This document shows, one piece after another, positions 22,557-34,371 of a stretch of DNA of 64,000 bases (position 1 is the stretch's first letter; every line of letters starts with the position of its first letter). The translations under genes were made by a program, and so were the position numbers. The notes below the pieces were generated by a model. The model saw only the letters and a program-made list of their open reading frames with translations. It ran no database searches and was not told where the DNA came from. This DNA is from Tricholomella constricta (Eukaryota; Basidiomycota; Agaricomycetes; Agaricales; Lyophyllaceae): assembly GCA_013368375.1 (NCBI GenBank), contig JAACJP010000045.1, positions 268,592 to 332,591 on the forward strand, in the 5' to 3' direction.

Positions 22557-23075
22557 TCAGCACGCGTACTCGGACCTGGTGTAGTCCTGGAGTTCACGAG
22601 CTGCCTGCCCCACGACGGCCGTGAAAAAACAGACAAAAAATGTTGATTATCGCGGCGCATGAGGAGAGCTCGATGAACCTCAAGTCCCGAGATCTGTTCC
22701 ACTGGTCAGCTATCTGGATATAAGTAGCCAAGGGTGAACTTAGCATCGGACGACCTCACGACTTACATGTATAATGTGCATGTATCAAAAAATTCAACAG
22801 TGATATTGCTGACCCATACTTTTCCTCAACGATCGAGACGTGTTCTGGCGCGTGTTGCAGAGTTCCCGTGCAGTTTTTCCAGACCTAGATGAACCATGGC
22901 ACGCAGAGATAACAAACACGGGCCTCCTAATTACTTGCTGGAAGCCCAGGATAACAGAATTCATCGTTGCAATATGACTTGTAGACAAATCAGCACCAGG
23001 GTTTCCAGGTTAGAGTACTCAGAACCGATGATATGCACCCTCTTCGACTGGTCACCGATCCGACGTCCCGACCAC
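22557..23075. other. stretch without a supported gene
   Basis: No coherent frame. The short minus-strand frame at 22794-22988 has no recognised motif. Confidence 0.4.
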
Positions 23076-23497
23076 TGTAAACCGCCCAAAAGACGCACGC
23101 GACAACATCGACCGACTCACCGACTAACCCGCCGACCAACTCCCGACCGCACGCGACCTACCCGACTCGGCCGACCTAGTTCTAGGGCGCCGGCGATCGG
23201 AGTAACCATGTAGTCACCAAGCGACCATGCACGTTCATCTGTCAAAACGTCAAACCCCTGACTTGGCGCCTTACCCATGACGCATTAACCGACAAAGCCA
23301 CTCCGTCTCCTATTCACGGCACAGATCTGACTAACTCACGGAGTCCCGTAATCGCCGACTGCCCTGATCACGTATCCGATCCGACACTAGTATCCGATCA
23401 ATAACGCGCCACACTCGACTTGTCCTCAGAAAAACGCCGCGCGGCGCCAGACTTGGCGACAACCTAACGCGAAACACCTGCATGGTCGCACTAAGAG
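23076..23497 (+). repeat. left part of presumed 5' LTR of element C
   Basis: From TGTAAACCGCCC at 23076 the base composition becomes rich in CGAC/GACC words, like the C element body at 39-43 kb and unlike the DNA to the left. It is interrupted at 23497 by the KDZ transposon and appears to continue at 38829. The 3' LTR of C is missing, so the left boundary is an inference from the TG start and the composition change. Confidence 0.45.
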
Positions 23498-24895
23498 CAC
23501 ATAGAGGCATCACAGTGTATTGTGTCCCACGGCCCACAGGGCCAATACATGTAGTGTGTTTGACGGAACGAGCGGGCCCGCTGTGGCTCCAGCGGGCCTC
23601 ATACATCGTATCAATGCTCACGGTGCAGCGGGCCTTATACACTGTATCCACTCAGACGGTGTCAGCGGGTCCCGCTGGTCTGCACCAACAGGCCCGATAC
23701 AATGGACACCGCGGCATGCACGATACAGTGTAGCGGATGGCACGGTGCAGCGGGTTTGTACAAGGTATCGGAGAGGACCAGTTCTGCCCCACCGCGGCAT
23801 TGATGATTGTTGCAGGTGTTGAAAGTACGTCGTTCGGCCCCGCGGCATGAGATACAATGTATCGGGTTGCACGGCACCAGCGGGCCTGTTGCAGGTATTG
23901 AAAATACCTCGTTTTGGGTGCCGCGGCGTGAGATACAATGTATCTGACTGCACGGTGGGACGGCCAGCGGGTCCGTTGCAGGTACATCAGTTGGTGCCGC
24001 GGCATGAGATTCAATCTAGCATTGCCGCGGCATGCATAATACAATGTATCGGGCTACACGGTGTAGCGGGTGGTACAATGTATCGGGTTGCACGGCACCA
24101 GCGGGCCTGTTGCAGGTATTGAAAATACCTCGTTTTGGGTGCCGCGGCGTGAGATACAATGTATCGAGCTGCACGGTGTAGCGGGTGGTACAAGGTATCG
24201 TGTGGGACGGGGCCAGCGGGTCCGTTGCATGGCACCAGCGGGCCTGTTGCAGGTATTGAAAATACCTCGTTTTGGGTGCCGCGGCGTGAGATACAATGTA
24301 TCGAGCTGCACGGTGTAGCGGGTGGTACAAGGTATCGTGTGAGACGGGGCCAGCGGGTCCGTGGCAGGTACATCAGTTGGTGCCGCGGCATGAGATTCAA
24401 TCTAGCACTGCCGCGGCATGCATAATACAATGTATCGGGCTGCACGGTGTAGCGGGTGGTACAAGGTATCGTGTGGGACGGGGCCAGCGGGTCCGTTGCA
24501 GGTACATCAGTTGGTGCCGCGGCATGAGATTCAATCTAGCATTGCCGCGGCATGCATAATACAATGTATCGGACTGCACGGTGTAGCGGGTGGTACAAGT
24601 TATCGTGTGGGACGGGGCCAGCGGGTCCGTTGCAGGTACATCAGTTGGTGCCGCGGCATGAGATTCAATCTAGCACTGCCGCGGCATGCATAATACAGTG
24701 TATCGGGCTGCACGGTGTAGCGGGGGTACAAGTTATCGTGTGGGACGGGGCCCGCGGGTCCGTTGCAGGTACATCAGTTGGTGCCGCGGCATGAGATTCA
24801 ATCTAGCCCTGCCGCGGCATGCATAATACAGTGTATTGGGCTGCCCAGTGTAGCGGGTGGTCGTTTGGTGCCGCGGACCGCGGCATGCATGATAC
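23498..24895 (+). repeat. left terminal inverted repeat of KDZ element with 134-bp tandem array
   Basis: An outer ~280-bp unique part is followed by tandem units with a 134-bp period. Each unit carries GCCGCGGCATG palindromes and a GATACAATGTATC dyad. A second unit type with TATTGAAAATACCTCG alternates at the outer side. About 19 CCGCGG sites occur here. Open frames across the array are by-products of the repeat period. Confidence 0.88.
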
Positions 24896-25019
24896 TATTT
24901 ATGTTGGATCTATTGGACTCAAGCCAGAGGGAATACATGTAGCCATCATCATTTTCTTATACACAATAATATGCTTGCAAAAAAAATTGGGATCGGGGGA
25001 CAGGACAACATCATTCTAA

Positions 25020-26681
25020 TCATTCCTCCTCTTCTTCGCTGTCTTCGCTGAATTCCATTTCCATGTCGTCTGCGAGGATTGAATCAGGAATGTGTGCAAA
25101 TGATGATGGCGTGTAAGGGCCATGCGGTACCTGAATACGAGTGGAACCGCTCGCGGTATGCTCCACCGTGTCTGGGATATCACCGTCGTCAAAGGCAAGC
25201 AGCTTGTCAAGGTCCAAATGGGGCAGCCCAGTGCCGGGGCGACGGACATCCTGAACCTCGTCATCACTCAAATCCACTGCAACGACTGCCTCATCATCAG
25301 AGACATCTACAAGGACAATGCCCGTGGAAGGCTCATCATCACTGCTTAGCTCAAGTTGTGGAATGGCTGGACTTTGATCCTCATCGTCGCTAAGCACAAT
25401 CATTGGGAGAGTTTCGTCATCATCAGTCAGCACAATCATGGGGACTGATTCCTCATCATCGCTGAGCAGGATCATAGGAAGGGATGTCGCTTCATCTTCC
25501 TTGTCCTCATCATCTGACAACTCCAACGCAACGATGGAGGATGCCGCGGCGGTCTGCTTTCGTGATGCCGCGGCGTCCAAGTGTGGGGGCGCCACGGCTG
25601 CCTGCTCTGGGGATGCCATGGTGTGTGCTGGGAGAGGAGTTACAATGATAGGAGACCGATCTCTATGGTAGTAGCCGCGGTATGGCTCCACATCGTCAAT
25701 GAAGCTTCGTAGGGGTTGTTGCTCGAAATGGGTGGGTATTTCTGGGCTTTCCAGGCTACGTGGCTGGATGATGTCGGTGCCAATGGCATCAAATCTGTGC
25801 GCACTGGAGGGGGAATGGGTGCCATCAGAAGAGTCCTCCCACTTCAAGGATCCTGAGGCCAGATCACCAAAGTCAGTTCCCAGAGGACCTGAATTGGTCC
25901 CTGGTTCAAAGATGTCCTTGACCTCTTTAGCAGTGAGGTCAGTGGTTTCTGCTGCACCCGCGGTGTTCTCCTTTTGGACCGCGGCCTCATTCATGCTGTG
26001 CAATGCCGCGGCACGGCGCATGATCAAATCCATGCGTGATCCAAAGATGCTGGTATATCCCTGTGTTTGACCCCGAATGTCATTGACGACGCGGCTGGCT
26101 TGATTAGACGGGACCGCCGCGGGAACCCAGGTCTTTGCAGAGTCCGGCTTTAATCCACGATGGGTATCCAAGCATGTGTTGATGGTAAACCGGTTAAAAT
26201 CTTGCCGTGCGTCATCGTCCAAAGGGAAGCTCCACCAGTCACAGGAATAATCGCTGACTGGACCTGTGGGATAATCAATGTTCACCGATGCCTCGAGCTC
26301 CAGCTGCAACTCGGGAGATAGTTGCCATGTGTCCGTGAGATTGTGGGACAACAGGAAAAGGTTGCAGGCTAGGAGGCGAATGAGATCTGGAATCTCGCAT
26401 GGGACCATCATTGCCGCGGCAGCACCAACATATCCCAGCGCAAAATCCTGGGTTGATCACATCAGTCACACAACACGTGATGTGATGTCACAAATACGCA
26501 CAAGCTCTTGAACAATGCGCGGCTGCATCCACTGCTGAACATCCTGTTCCTCTTTCTTGTATATCTCCAGGGCTTTGCGGAAGCGAGATTCACAGTAGAA
26601 GAGGACCTCCTGTATGTGAGCACCATGGACATTGTAAGTGCCCAGGGAGAAATCCATAGAATCTAATGGCTGGAGAGTCAT
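25020..26681 (-). CDS. KDZ-element protein with seven SUMO-interaction-like motifs
   Basis: Two exons: ATG 26681 to about 26511, intron starting GTGCGT and ending CCCAG, then to the stop at 25020; about 520 residues. The N-terminal 130 residues are a plain globular or helical part with Trp-Trp-Ser-Phe-Pro-Leu-Asp. The middle is Ser/Pro-rich. Encoded at about 25255-25530 are seven short hydrophobic-acidic motifs: ALELSDDED, MILLSDDEE, MIVLTDDDE, MIVLSDDED, LELSSDDE, VLVDVSDDE and AVDLSDDE. This pattern (three or four Val/Ile/Leu then Ser/Thr-Asp-Asp-Glu) is that of phospho-regulated SUMO-interaction motifs. The protein ends in a Glu-rich tail. It may tether the transposition machinery to SUMOylated chromatin or repair factors; this is inference. 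The only enzyme-like feature in the element is the transposase. Confidence 0.7.
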
Positions 26682-27135
26682 GAATGTTTTTGTGGAGGAT
26701 TGGGATCAGATAACAAGTTGTGATGAATGTGTGACACTGACAGAAGAGCGTGACAATGATCGGAATTTCAACCGGCCATTCACATTATTTATAGAGTGAG
26801 AGCTGGCATATTTATAGAGTGAGAGCTGGCACCGCGGCCCGCGGTGCGTGAGCTGTAATTCATATCCCTTTCTTAGTGACGATGGTTATGTTGTGTTGTA
26901 TCTAATAATGGGCTAAGCACCATGGTGGCTCGGCCCCATGTGTTACTTTTTGGTGGTGCCGCGGTGCTACTTGAAGCCACCCTGGCCGCGGTGTGACCTT
27001 CAATTGTGACAATGTGCAGGCACACCGCGGTGCCCTGGCTGCAATATGAGTTCCTAGAGATAATGTAGTATGCCGCGGTGTCGCTTCAAATTTCTTGGTC
27101 AAAAACTTGGTCTGTATTCAAATCTTCAAATATTG
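26682..27135 (-). promoter_or_regulatory. promoter region of the SUMO-motif gene with duplicated TATA
   Basis: A 23-bp tandem duplication places two TATAAATA boxes on the minus strand (complements of 26786-26793 and 26809-26816), about 105-135 bp upstream of the ATG. Seven CCGCGG sites crowd 26830-27075. The 27,100 end is the 3' side of the transposase gene. Confidence 0.5.
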
Positions 27136-30100
27136 CTACTGAATGACAAGTGTGAGGTATGCAGTGTTCACCCTTTTAAATTGTTCCTCTGCTGAAGATG
27201 CAAGGCGGTACCACATAGCTGCCTTTCGCTTGGCATAGGCAGCTGCACCGGCTTTACTCGCAGCATCCGCGGCATTGCCGCGGTCTTTCCAAGTTTTCAT
27301 CTGATGAAGGAAATACCGTGTAGTCCAGGTCATTTCATATCCCACTAATATGTACTCCTCATTCCAGCGATGCTTTTGAGCGCGTGCACGTAAGAAATGG
27401 ACCCTTTGATCTATTGGTGAAGAGTGAATTTAGTAACATTGCCGCGGCTAGGTGACGTCCAGTATGACACCTACATTCCAAAAGAGCTTCAGGACTGTCA
27501 GAGGCCTGGCTGCCAGTTTGCCAAATCCAAGACAACCGAAGTGTTGTGGAACCAGGTATGTTAGGATCCAATATGGCTGTGCTAGCCTTGATGTGCTCTC
27601 TGAGTAAGATTTTGTACTTGTCCAATGTAGCTTCATCTGCGTGAAGGCGAACCATAGCAGCTCTGCACTTCCCATATGACTGACAAAGGGTATTGAGAGT
27701 GGTGTTGAGCTTGACGATGGTGACACGGGAGCGTGTACGAACAGCCTTCCGCGGAGCAATACGCATAACATGAGAGTATAGGAATGACTTCTCGGCAATG
27801 CTTTCCCGGAGGTTCGTCAGCAACTTCTCTGCTTGCAGCTTGCGAAATTTCAATTCAAGGCTTGCCAGAGGGGAGATGATTGCAGAATTGTTGACCGAGG
27901 GCAGGAAGAGGGGGGTCCTTTCAGGTTCAATGACTGGGTCATCTGCCTCAGCAGGGTTGGCTCTACCCGCGGCATTGGTTGTGGTTGGGCCACTCCCCAC
28001 GGCTCCTGCTCGGCCACTGCCACCATTTCGTGCCGCGGTATTCATCTCGCCACTCCCGCCATTTGGTGCCGCGGTATTTGGTGCCGCGGTATTCATCTCA
28101 CCTCTTTCCGTTGCACCTGCCGCCCCTTCCCCTTGGTCACCCTGTCCTTCTATCTCATCATCTTCCAGGTAGTCAAACATGTCATCGGGAGGGTCATCTG
28201 GAATGACTGGGGTTGAATGATGATGTCCCGTGCGGGCTTGCAATGCTGTGAAGACGTTAATCTGCGTATGCAGACGTGCTCTTTCAGCCTCCACTGCCTT
28301 GCGGTCCTCTTCCCGCGGCTCCCGCACCAACCTCTTCACTTTATTCTGAAGGCTAGTCCTGGCACATCAGGTCAGAATGATGTTCAACATAAAATGCAAA
28401 AGACTAACTGCTGCTCTTGAAGGTCAATTCCTAGCTGGATCCACTGTTCTTCAAGTGTTAAGCATTCCATGACCTCTGGTGACTCTTCACGGGGTTCGAT
28501 GGCTGTAGTGCGTGCCTTCAGAATGTCCATGGCCTTGGGATCGTTAAGCCTTTCCCTCTCCGCTTCTTCAATCTCTGCAACCCACTCAGCAATCTGCTCA
28601 ACCGGAACTCCATTACACATTTGATCATAATATAGGTCGGCACTTTCCCTGGTTTCAGTAGCTCGACGGAATCTCGAACATAATGCCGCGGCTAGAGAAA
28701 TATTAGGAGTCAACACATGACCGCGGCATACAACACACCGCGGTAAGACCATTATTACTCACACATGTCAAGCAACTTCTTCCAATTTGAATCATTCATG
28801 TGGTCGTCCAGAATTTCTGCCCGATGGGCCAAAGTAGCTGTCCTAGTCATGGGGGAGACGGTGTTAAGGACGGCCCATAAGCTCTCTAGGATTTCTCCAG
28901 CAACAACCGCGGCACCAGGGATGAAAGATGATGCAAAGCGGAAGAAACAGTCAGGCTTGTGGCCATGGACATGCATAAGGCCAATAGCGCGGTCAATTAT
29001 CATTTGAGGGGGAAGGGAGGGTCCGATGCGATCATCAAGGTGGATGATGTACTGGCAAACGATGTCGTAGATAAAAAGAAGCACCTCGATGTCAGTCATA
29101 TTGGTTGTTTTGATTGCCTGTAGAAGAGACCAGTCTACATTCTTTTGTTGCTCGCCAGCATAAAGGTTAGCAAGGCTGTTGGGTGCAAAGCAACCATGAC
29201 GGGCGCATGCAACGGCAACAATCCCCGTCACATCACAAGCCTTGGAAGTCAGCAATGCTTGTTCCAAAACACGAAATTGGTTTTCACATGGGGCTTTCTG
29301 CCGCGGACAAGGTAATCAGTGCCGCGGCGATGCATAACCAAATAGACTTACAGTGAGTTTGTTGAATGCTGTCTTCAAAAACTCATGATAATCCTCCCTC
29401 TTGGCCATCATTCCTCCCCCCTCTGATAACCATACATCAGCCGCGGCGTTTGGCTGGCGAACATGGTCTGCTTTGAAATTTCCATCTGCTACAAAAGACC
29501 GAATGTAGACTTTCCTGTGTTCCAATCTGTTAAAATGCTTAACTTTATGGAAGAAATCAGGTGGAAGTACCTGTTCTGGTCAGATTTCCAGTCAGTGGGT
29601 AGATTGACCTCGGGCTGAGGGCATGGGGGGCAAAAAATTGCAAGATCACCCGCGACAGGGTTCATTGGATCATCTTTCTCATGTCCATAGCCAGCCCACT
29701 TTATTTTCTTCAACCACCTCCAGGAACGAGAAAGCCTCCGCAGTTCACGATAAAAATTATCAATGTCCGCGCTGTTCGTCGCCGCGGCCGTTGCACGACT
29801 AAGTTTTTGCCAATACTGAAAAGCTGATGCTTTACATTCCAGGTTTGCCAATCGATAGTCATCCAAAACGCCAGCTGTGAAGAGTGTTGTGTACCGAGTG
29901 AATGTTGTGGGTATCAAGCGGGCATGCATTAGGTCAATAGTGACCATTGACTGGCCATGGCAAGTGCAGAAGACCAGAGGGATGTAGTGGATTCCGTTGA
30001 TGTGCACAACGCGAACATAGTTATTGTTCAGTCCATCATGCCGCGGCCCAAGGACAGAACTAACATTTCTGTCCGGTGGATCCAAGAATTCCTCGTCCAG

Positions 30101-31260
30101 GTCATCGTCCTCGATGTCCTCTGGTGTCTCTTGAGTGTCACGACCTTCCATGTCATCTTCCAAGTCGTCACCCGTTTTTCGCCCACCTCTGAGGTGAAAT
30201 AACTCATCCAGACGCGCTATATACTCTTCATCAGTGGCTGGGCCGTCATCCGCCAAGTCCGTGTCTTCAAATGCCGCGGAGCCGGAAGCATTCATGTCCA
30301 AATCATATGCCGCTAATCCAGACTCAGCCACTTGTCCTAAGTCCGTGTCTTCAAATGCCGCTGATCCAGAATCGCATGCCGCGGCCGCGGTATCGGGCAC
30401 CGCGGCATCGTTTTCCATAGTGTCAACTTCCATGACACTCTCCGCGGTGTACTGATGGTGTGGCGCAAGGCCTTCTTCCTCTGTGATAGGAGCTTCCGCC
30501 GATGTCCCTGTTGAATGACCTTGCTGTGGCTTAGAGCCCCGCTGGGATATGGTGTTCTGGTCCATGATATCTTTCTGGGTTTGAAAGGTCTCCAGACGGG
30601 TGCGCTGAAACTGAAGTTGGGAGCAGAACTGTTCCCCGGATGAGTGGGGGACGATAATGTACGCCCCAACCTCCCACAGTCATGCTGTACGGAAGTATTG
30701 CCCATTCCAGCACTCAATCTTATGCAGGGGATTGTCTCGGTGATTGATCCGCATACAGTGGCGGCAGAGTATGCGGGGGCTGGTACAGTCCTGACACCGC
30801 CATCGAGCATAATTTTTGTGGGGACAGTCTGGGCAAGGGTGCTTTTCTTGCATAGTCTCTCTAGCCAGTAGACCTTGCAGCATCTCAGGAGCATGGTCAA
30901 CAAACTCCTGTAGGTAGTTGGCTTGTGTCTGTTCACCAATCATTGTCAAAGCAATAATGGAAAGCAACAGTAGTTTACCTTTGTCCGACGAATGGGCACT
31001 GGTATTTCTATGTCATCATTGAAATGACTTCCTCCATTATCAGGATCTACTGGAACTTGGGTTGAGCCAATGGGCACTGGCATGCGTGGAAAGGCACTGG
31101 GAATAGGGATAATTGGCCTTGACTGCAAAGGAACCATTGTTGATTCCACAACATCACCTCGAGCAGTAGTCCGTATGGATGTATGAACATCCAGGCCACC
31201 CTGCACCCGATCAGTCTGTCTAAGGATGGGATCCTTTTTGGTGCGTTTGCGCTTGAGCAT
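27136..31260 (-). CDS. KDZ transposase, seven exons, one in-frame TGA
   Basis: Exons 31260-30979, 30928-29571, 29526-29352, 29297-28763, 28691-28409, 28358-27471 and 27403-27136 join in phase to 1263 codons; all introns are GT..AG and 37-76 bp. The N-terminal cysteine cluster (CPDC, WRCQDC, CRHC, PLHKIECWNG) is the CxC2-like zinc domain fused to KDZ transposases. The core follows in family order: Asn-Leu-Glu-Cys-Lys, Phe-Val-Ala-Asp-Gly-Asn-Phe, Cys-Ala-Arg-His-Gly-Cys, Ile-Tyr-Asp-Ile-Val-Cys-Gln-Tyr, Met-His-Val-His-Gly-His, Ser-Phe-Ile-Pro-Gly-Ala, Gly-Glu-Ile-Leu-Glu-Ser-Leu-Trp and Asp-Asp-His-Met-Asn-Asp. A TGA at 30680-30682 interrupts exon 2 right after the zinc cluster, where Trp is expected. 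Everything else is open, so the gene is either freshly dead or read through. Confidence 0.9.
30680..30682 (-). other. in-frame TGA in KDZ transposase
   Basis: The codon after Tyr-Phe-Arg-Thr-Ala is TGA, followed without a frame change by Leu-Trp-Glu-Val-Gly and 1000 further clean codons. A TGG-to-TGA change is the simplest cause. No GT..AG pair removes it in phase. Confidence 0.75.
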
Positions 31261-31635
31261 GGTAAGGAAAGAGGGTTGACAGAGAAAGCCTGGTGATGGT
31301 TGATAATCTTCACAATGATCTTGAATCACCCCATGTCATCTCCTCATGGCATTGAACCTCCTCATGGCATTGAACCTCCTCATGGCATTGAACCTCCTCA
31401 TGGCATTGAACCTCCTCATGGCATTGAACTCTGTACACATGACCTCCCTGCAGACACATGTACTGCCTTGCTTGCTACACATGTCCTGTCGGACCCCGGC
31501 CAGATGTTAATCAAAGCGATGGATTTGTTTGCGCAGTGTCAGCTGGCCGCGGATCAAATTTCTAACTTGACCCGAGAACCAACCTCATGTTTGTTGTCCC
31601 ATTTTGGTCATTCCTTTCCACTACACTCTCACATG
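31261..31635. promoter_or_regulatory. divergent promoter with five 18-bp repeats
   Basis: The interval separates the starts of the transposase (minus) and the 31636 gene (plus). At about 31342-31430 the 18-bp unit CATGGCATTGAACCTCCT is repeated five times in register. Its place between two divergent genes suggests a control role, but it is also open as Pro-His-Gly-Ile-Glu repeats, so an upstream coding exon cannot be excluded. Confidence 0.4.
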
Positions 31636-33979
31636 TCAGCCAACGAAGCCGAGGCACCAAAGACCATCAGAAAACAAAGTGCCTATTCAAGAGAGGAGCG
31701 TGATGTCCTTAACAAGTACAAGGACGAGTACCGGGGAGAGCCAGATGCAGCCAAGAGAGCCAAGATTTTTACATCCAAGGTGCTTGTTGACATTTTCAAC
31801 TACTGGAGCTTGCAAAAGAAGGATCCCCAAACGGACGAAGCTTCACAAAAAGCAGTAAAGGTACACTATGCACCATTCAACCCATAATCATTTGCTAAAC
31901 TGCCCACAGCAACTTGCCAATTGGGTGAAGAACAACTGGAGGGTGTACCCGGACTTCAAGAAATCTATGGGGGAATTGAACATCACCCTCCGACATGTGG
32001 TCATGCGCACTAAGCGCGACGCAATCCATGATGAACTGGAGCACATACTGGGTGTGGACGACCTTGACCCAGCATGCCCCGAGGCATTTCAGCAGCGGAA
32101 CAAGGCCATTTCCAATGTCATCAAAAACCTGGCCCCTGATGAACGCCAAGCATTGGAAACGACAGCTCAGGAGTGGAGTAGAAAGGGATATCCACAGGAG
32201 GAAAGGCCAAAGTAAGTGTCACCGCGGCGGGCGGCGCACGCCGCGGCTATCGTTATGAGGCTAACACTTGCCCTGCCCACAGAATTGCAGATAAACATGG
32301 CTTCACACGGGTGGAAGATGTGGACAAACGGCGGTGGCGGGAAATGGGAATGGTTTCCCTTACATTTGTTGCATGGACCAACAGTGAAGGGCACCTTTGT
32401 GTGCGCGCGTAAGTAATTTTTCACATTGCATAACTGTCCGCGGCCTGACGTTCCGCGGCGTAGTCACGACAAAATTGCTCACAACATGGGCGCCGTGTAT
32501 AAGAAGTTTACAGAAACCTTTCCTACCTTGATTCAAGACTGCAAAGTCAAGCTTATGGATTATGTGGTTGCTGTACAGCAGTCACTTGACCCCATCCCCC
32601 TAAACCCTCTCGAGGCCGCGCAGCCCAACATCCAAGTGAAGATACATGAGGACGGTTTTCCGATCTTACCATCTCCGGATGACACTCCAAAAACTCACAA
32701 CGATCTTGAAATGATCGTACGTTACTATCTGAATTACCATTACAGTATGTTGTTGTCCATTGCTGTGTTGACTCTCTGACATACTCCTTTAGTGCTTGCC
32801 TCTGGCCGTACAAAAAACTCGACACCATTCAAGGCTGTGGAGGCAGAGTGCGCCAAATTTATTGCCGCGGAATATCTTCCCGCGGGACAGAGAATTTGTG
32901 ATCCACGCAACATTCGATTCAAGGAATTAGAATCGCTCCTTGACTTTTGGTACCAGCGCCAGGAGGAACATGGTCATTCTTCTGCATTCCGGTGGTCCTC
33001 TTACCTGAACACCAAGAAGGAGAGGGTTGCAGCAGTATATGGAGAACGAAAGGATTTGGAGGCCGCGGCAGAACGAAAACAGGCAATCAGGAAGAAGAAG
33101 AGGAAAGATAAACAAAGGATGCATATTGACCCTTTGTTGGAAGGGTTGACATCTATGCCCCCGTTGCCAGCCAGCGAAAACACCGGAGCGGACCGCGGCA
33201 GTCCAGGCCGCGGCGAAATGGAACCAGGGGAGACTGCAGTCAGTCCCAGATCACAGCAACCTAACACCAGCCCAAACACCGGAGCGGACCGCGGCAGTCA
33301 AGGCCGCGGCGAAATTGAAACAGCCACACAATTCAATACCAGATCACAGCCACCTAACACTGAGGCAGCCAGCCCAAATATCGGTGCGGACCGCGGCAGT
33401 CGAGGCCGCGGCGAAATGTCACCAGATGAGGATATGACTGTTGGGGTAGACCAAGGCATGTCTGGGCACCACAACCAGGAGGCTAATTTCAATGCAGCAC
33501 ACAAGGACACTCCTCAAGTCCAAAGTGTACTTGTAGACGATGATACCATGCGCAAGCTCATGGCCCGTGGCTTTGCAGGACAATACCCAATCAATGGCCC
33601 TGCAGACGGACCACCAAAGTACCGCGTGCCTGAGACTGCACTAGAGCTATTGAAGCAGGATAATCCCACCACACCCATAAATGAACCTTCAGCATCAAGG
33701 TCTCCAACCCCTCAACTATCCAGCACTACACCGGCATCACAAAAGCGAAAGCGCGATGAAGCTCATACGATGGGAACTAAGAAGTCAAGGAGCACTCAGA
33801 GGCTGTTAGATGAGGCGCAGCAGATTCTAGAGGGGTCCAGTAGGAGATCGACAAGGCAGCAGGATGCCATGGCAGTTACATCAAGGGCAGCAACACGGTC
33901 CGCGGCAGCGCGGGCCGCGGCACCCAAGCCCGCGGTAACAAGGTCCACAAAAGTCAAAGCAGATAAACGTAGACGTTAG
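31636..33979 (+). CDS. KDZ-element accessory protein with GADRGS repeats, five exons
   Basis: Exons 31636-31860, 31910-32211, 32283-32408, 32464-32744 and 32793-33979 join in phase to 707 codons with GT..AG introns. The start is the ATG opening Met-Ser-Ala-Asn-Glu-Ala. No known family was recognised. The N-terminal third is charged and helical (Trp-Val-Lys-Asn-Asn-Trp). A central part has Arg-Trp-Arg-Glu-Met-Gly and His-Asp-Lys-Ile-Ala-His. Near 33170-33420 three imperfect copies of a motif NTGADRGSxGRGE occur, each encoded by a pair of CCGCGG sites. The C-terminus is Lys/Arg-rich with a Lys-Arg-Lys-Arg nuclear-signal-like run and ends Lys-Arg-Arg-Arg. A chromatin or DNA-binding partner of the transposase is possible but not shown. 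Confidence 0.75.
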
Positions 33980-34371
33980 AGGGAAGCTAGTCAAATATCT
34001 ACACATAATAGTATGCATGCTTATCAACCAGTCTGTTATGATTTAGAAATGTATCTGTGGTGATGGGCAGCAATGCTTGTGCCGCGGCATCATTGATGTG
34101 CCGCAGCATTATAGCATTGCGGCACCTTCAATGACATTGGCACACGTCATTCACACTTCATTTGTTCAACACTTGAGTGCAAGAAAAATTTTTGATTATC
34201 TACAGCTGTAACTAGTATATGTACAGTGTAGCTCTGGATGTTAGCTTTTTGTTATCTACAATTGTCTGAGGTATATATCTACAATTGTCTGAGGTATATA
34301 GAATAGCTATTGTATACAATCAAGAAAGCAGGTGTCAAAAAACAATGTAAAAAAGGGCGTCCGCGGAGTGT
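33980..34371. other. convergent intergenic region with 24-bp duplication
   Basis: Lies between the ends of two convergent genes. The 24-bp unit ATCTACAATTGTCTGAGGTA (first 20 bases) occurs twice head to tail at about 34254-34300. Two CCGCGG sites are present. Confidence 0.5.

Noticed and set aside
24011..24794. Many overlapping 80-145-codon open frames on both strands
   Set aside because: They follow the 134-bp repeat and recur with every unit; frame openness is a by-product of the array.
23700..24890. CRISPR-like look of regularly spaced repeats
   Set aside because: Units are long tandem copies with no unique spacers, in a eukaryotic genome and inverted at the other end of a transposon.
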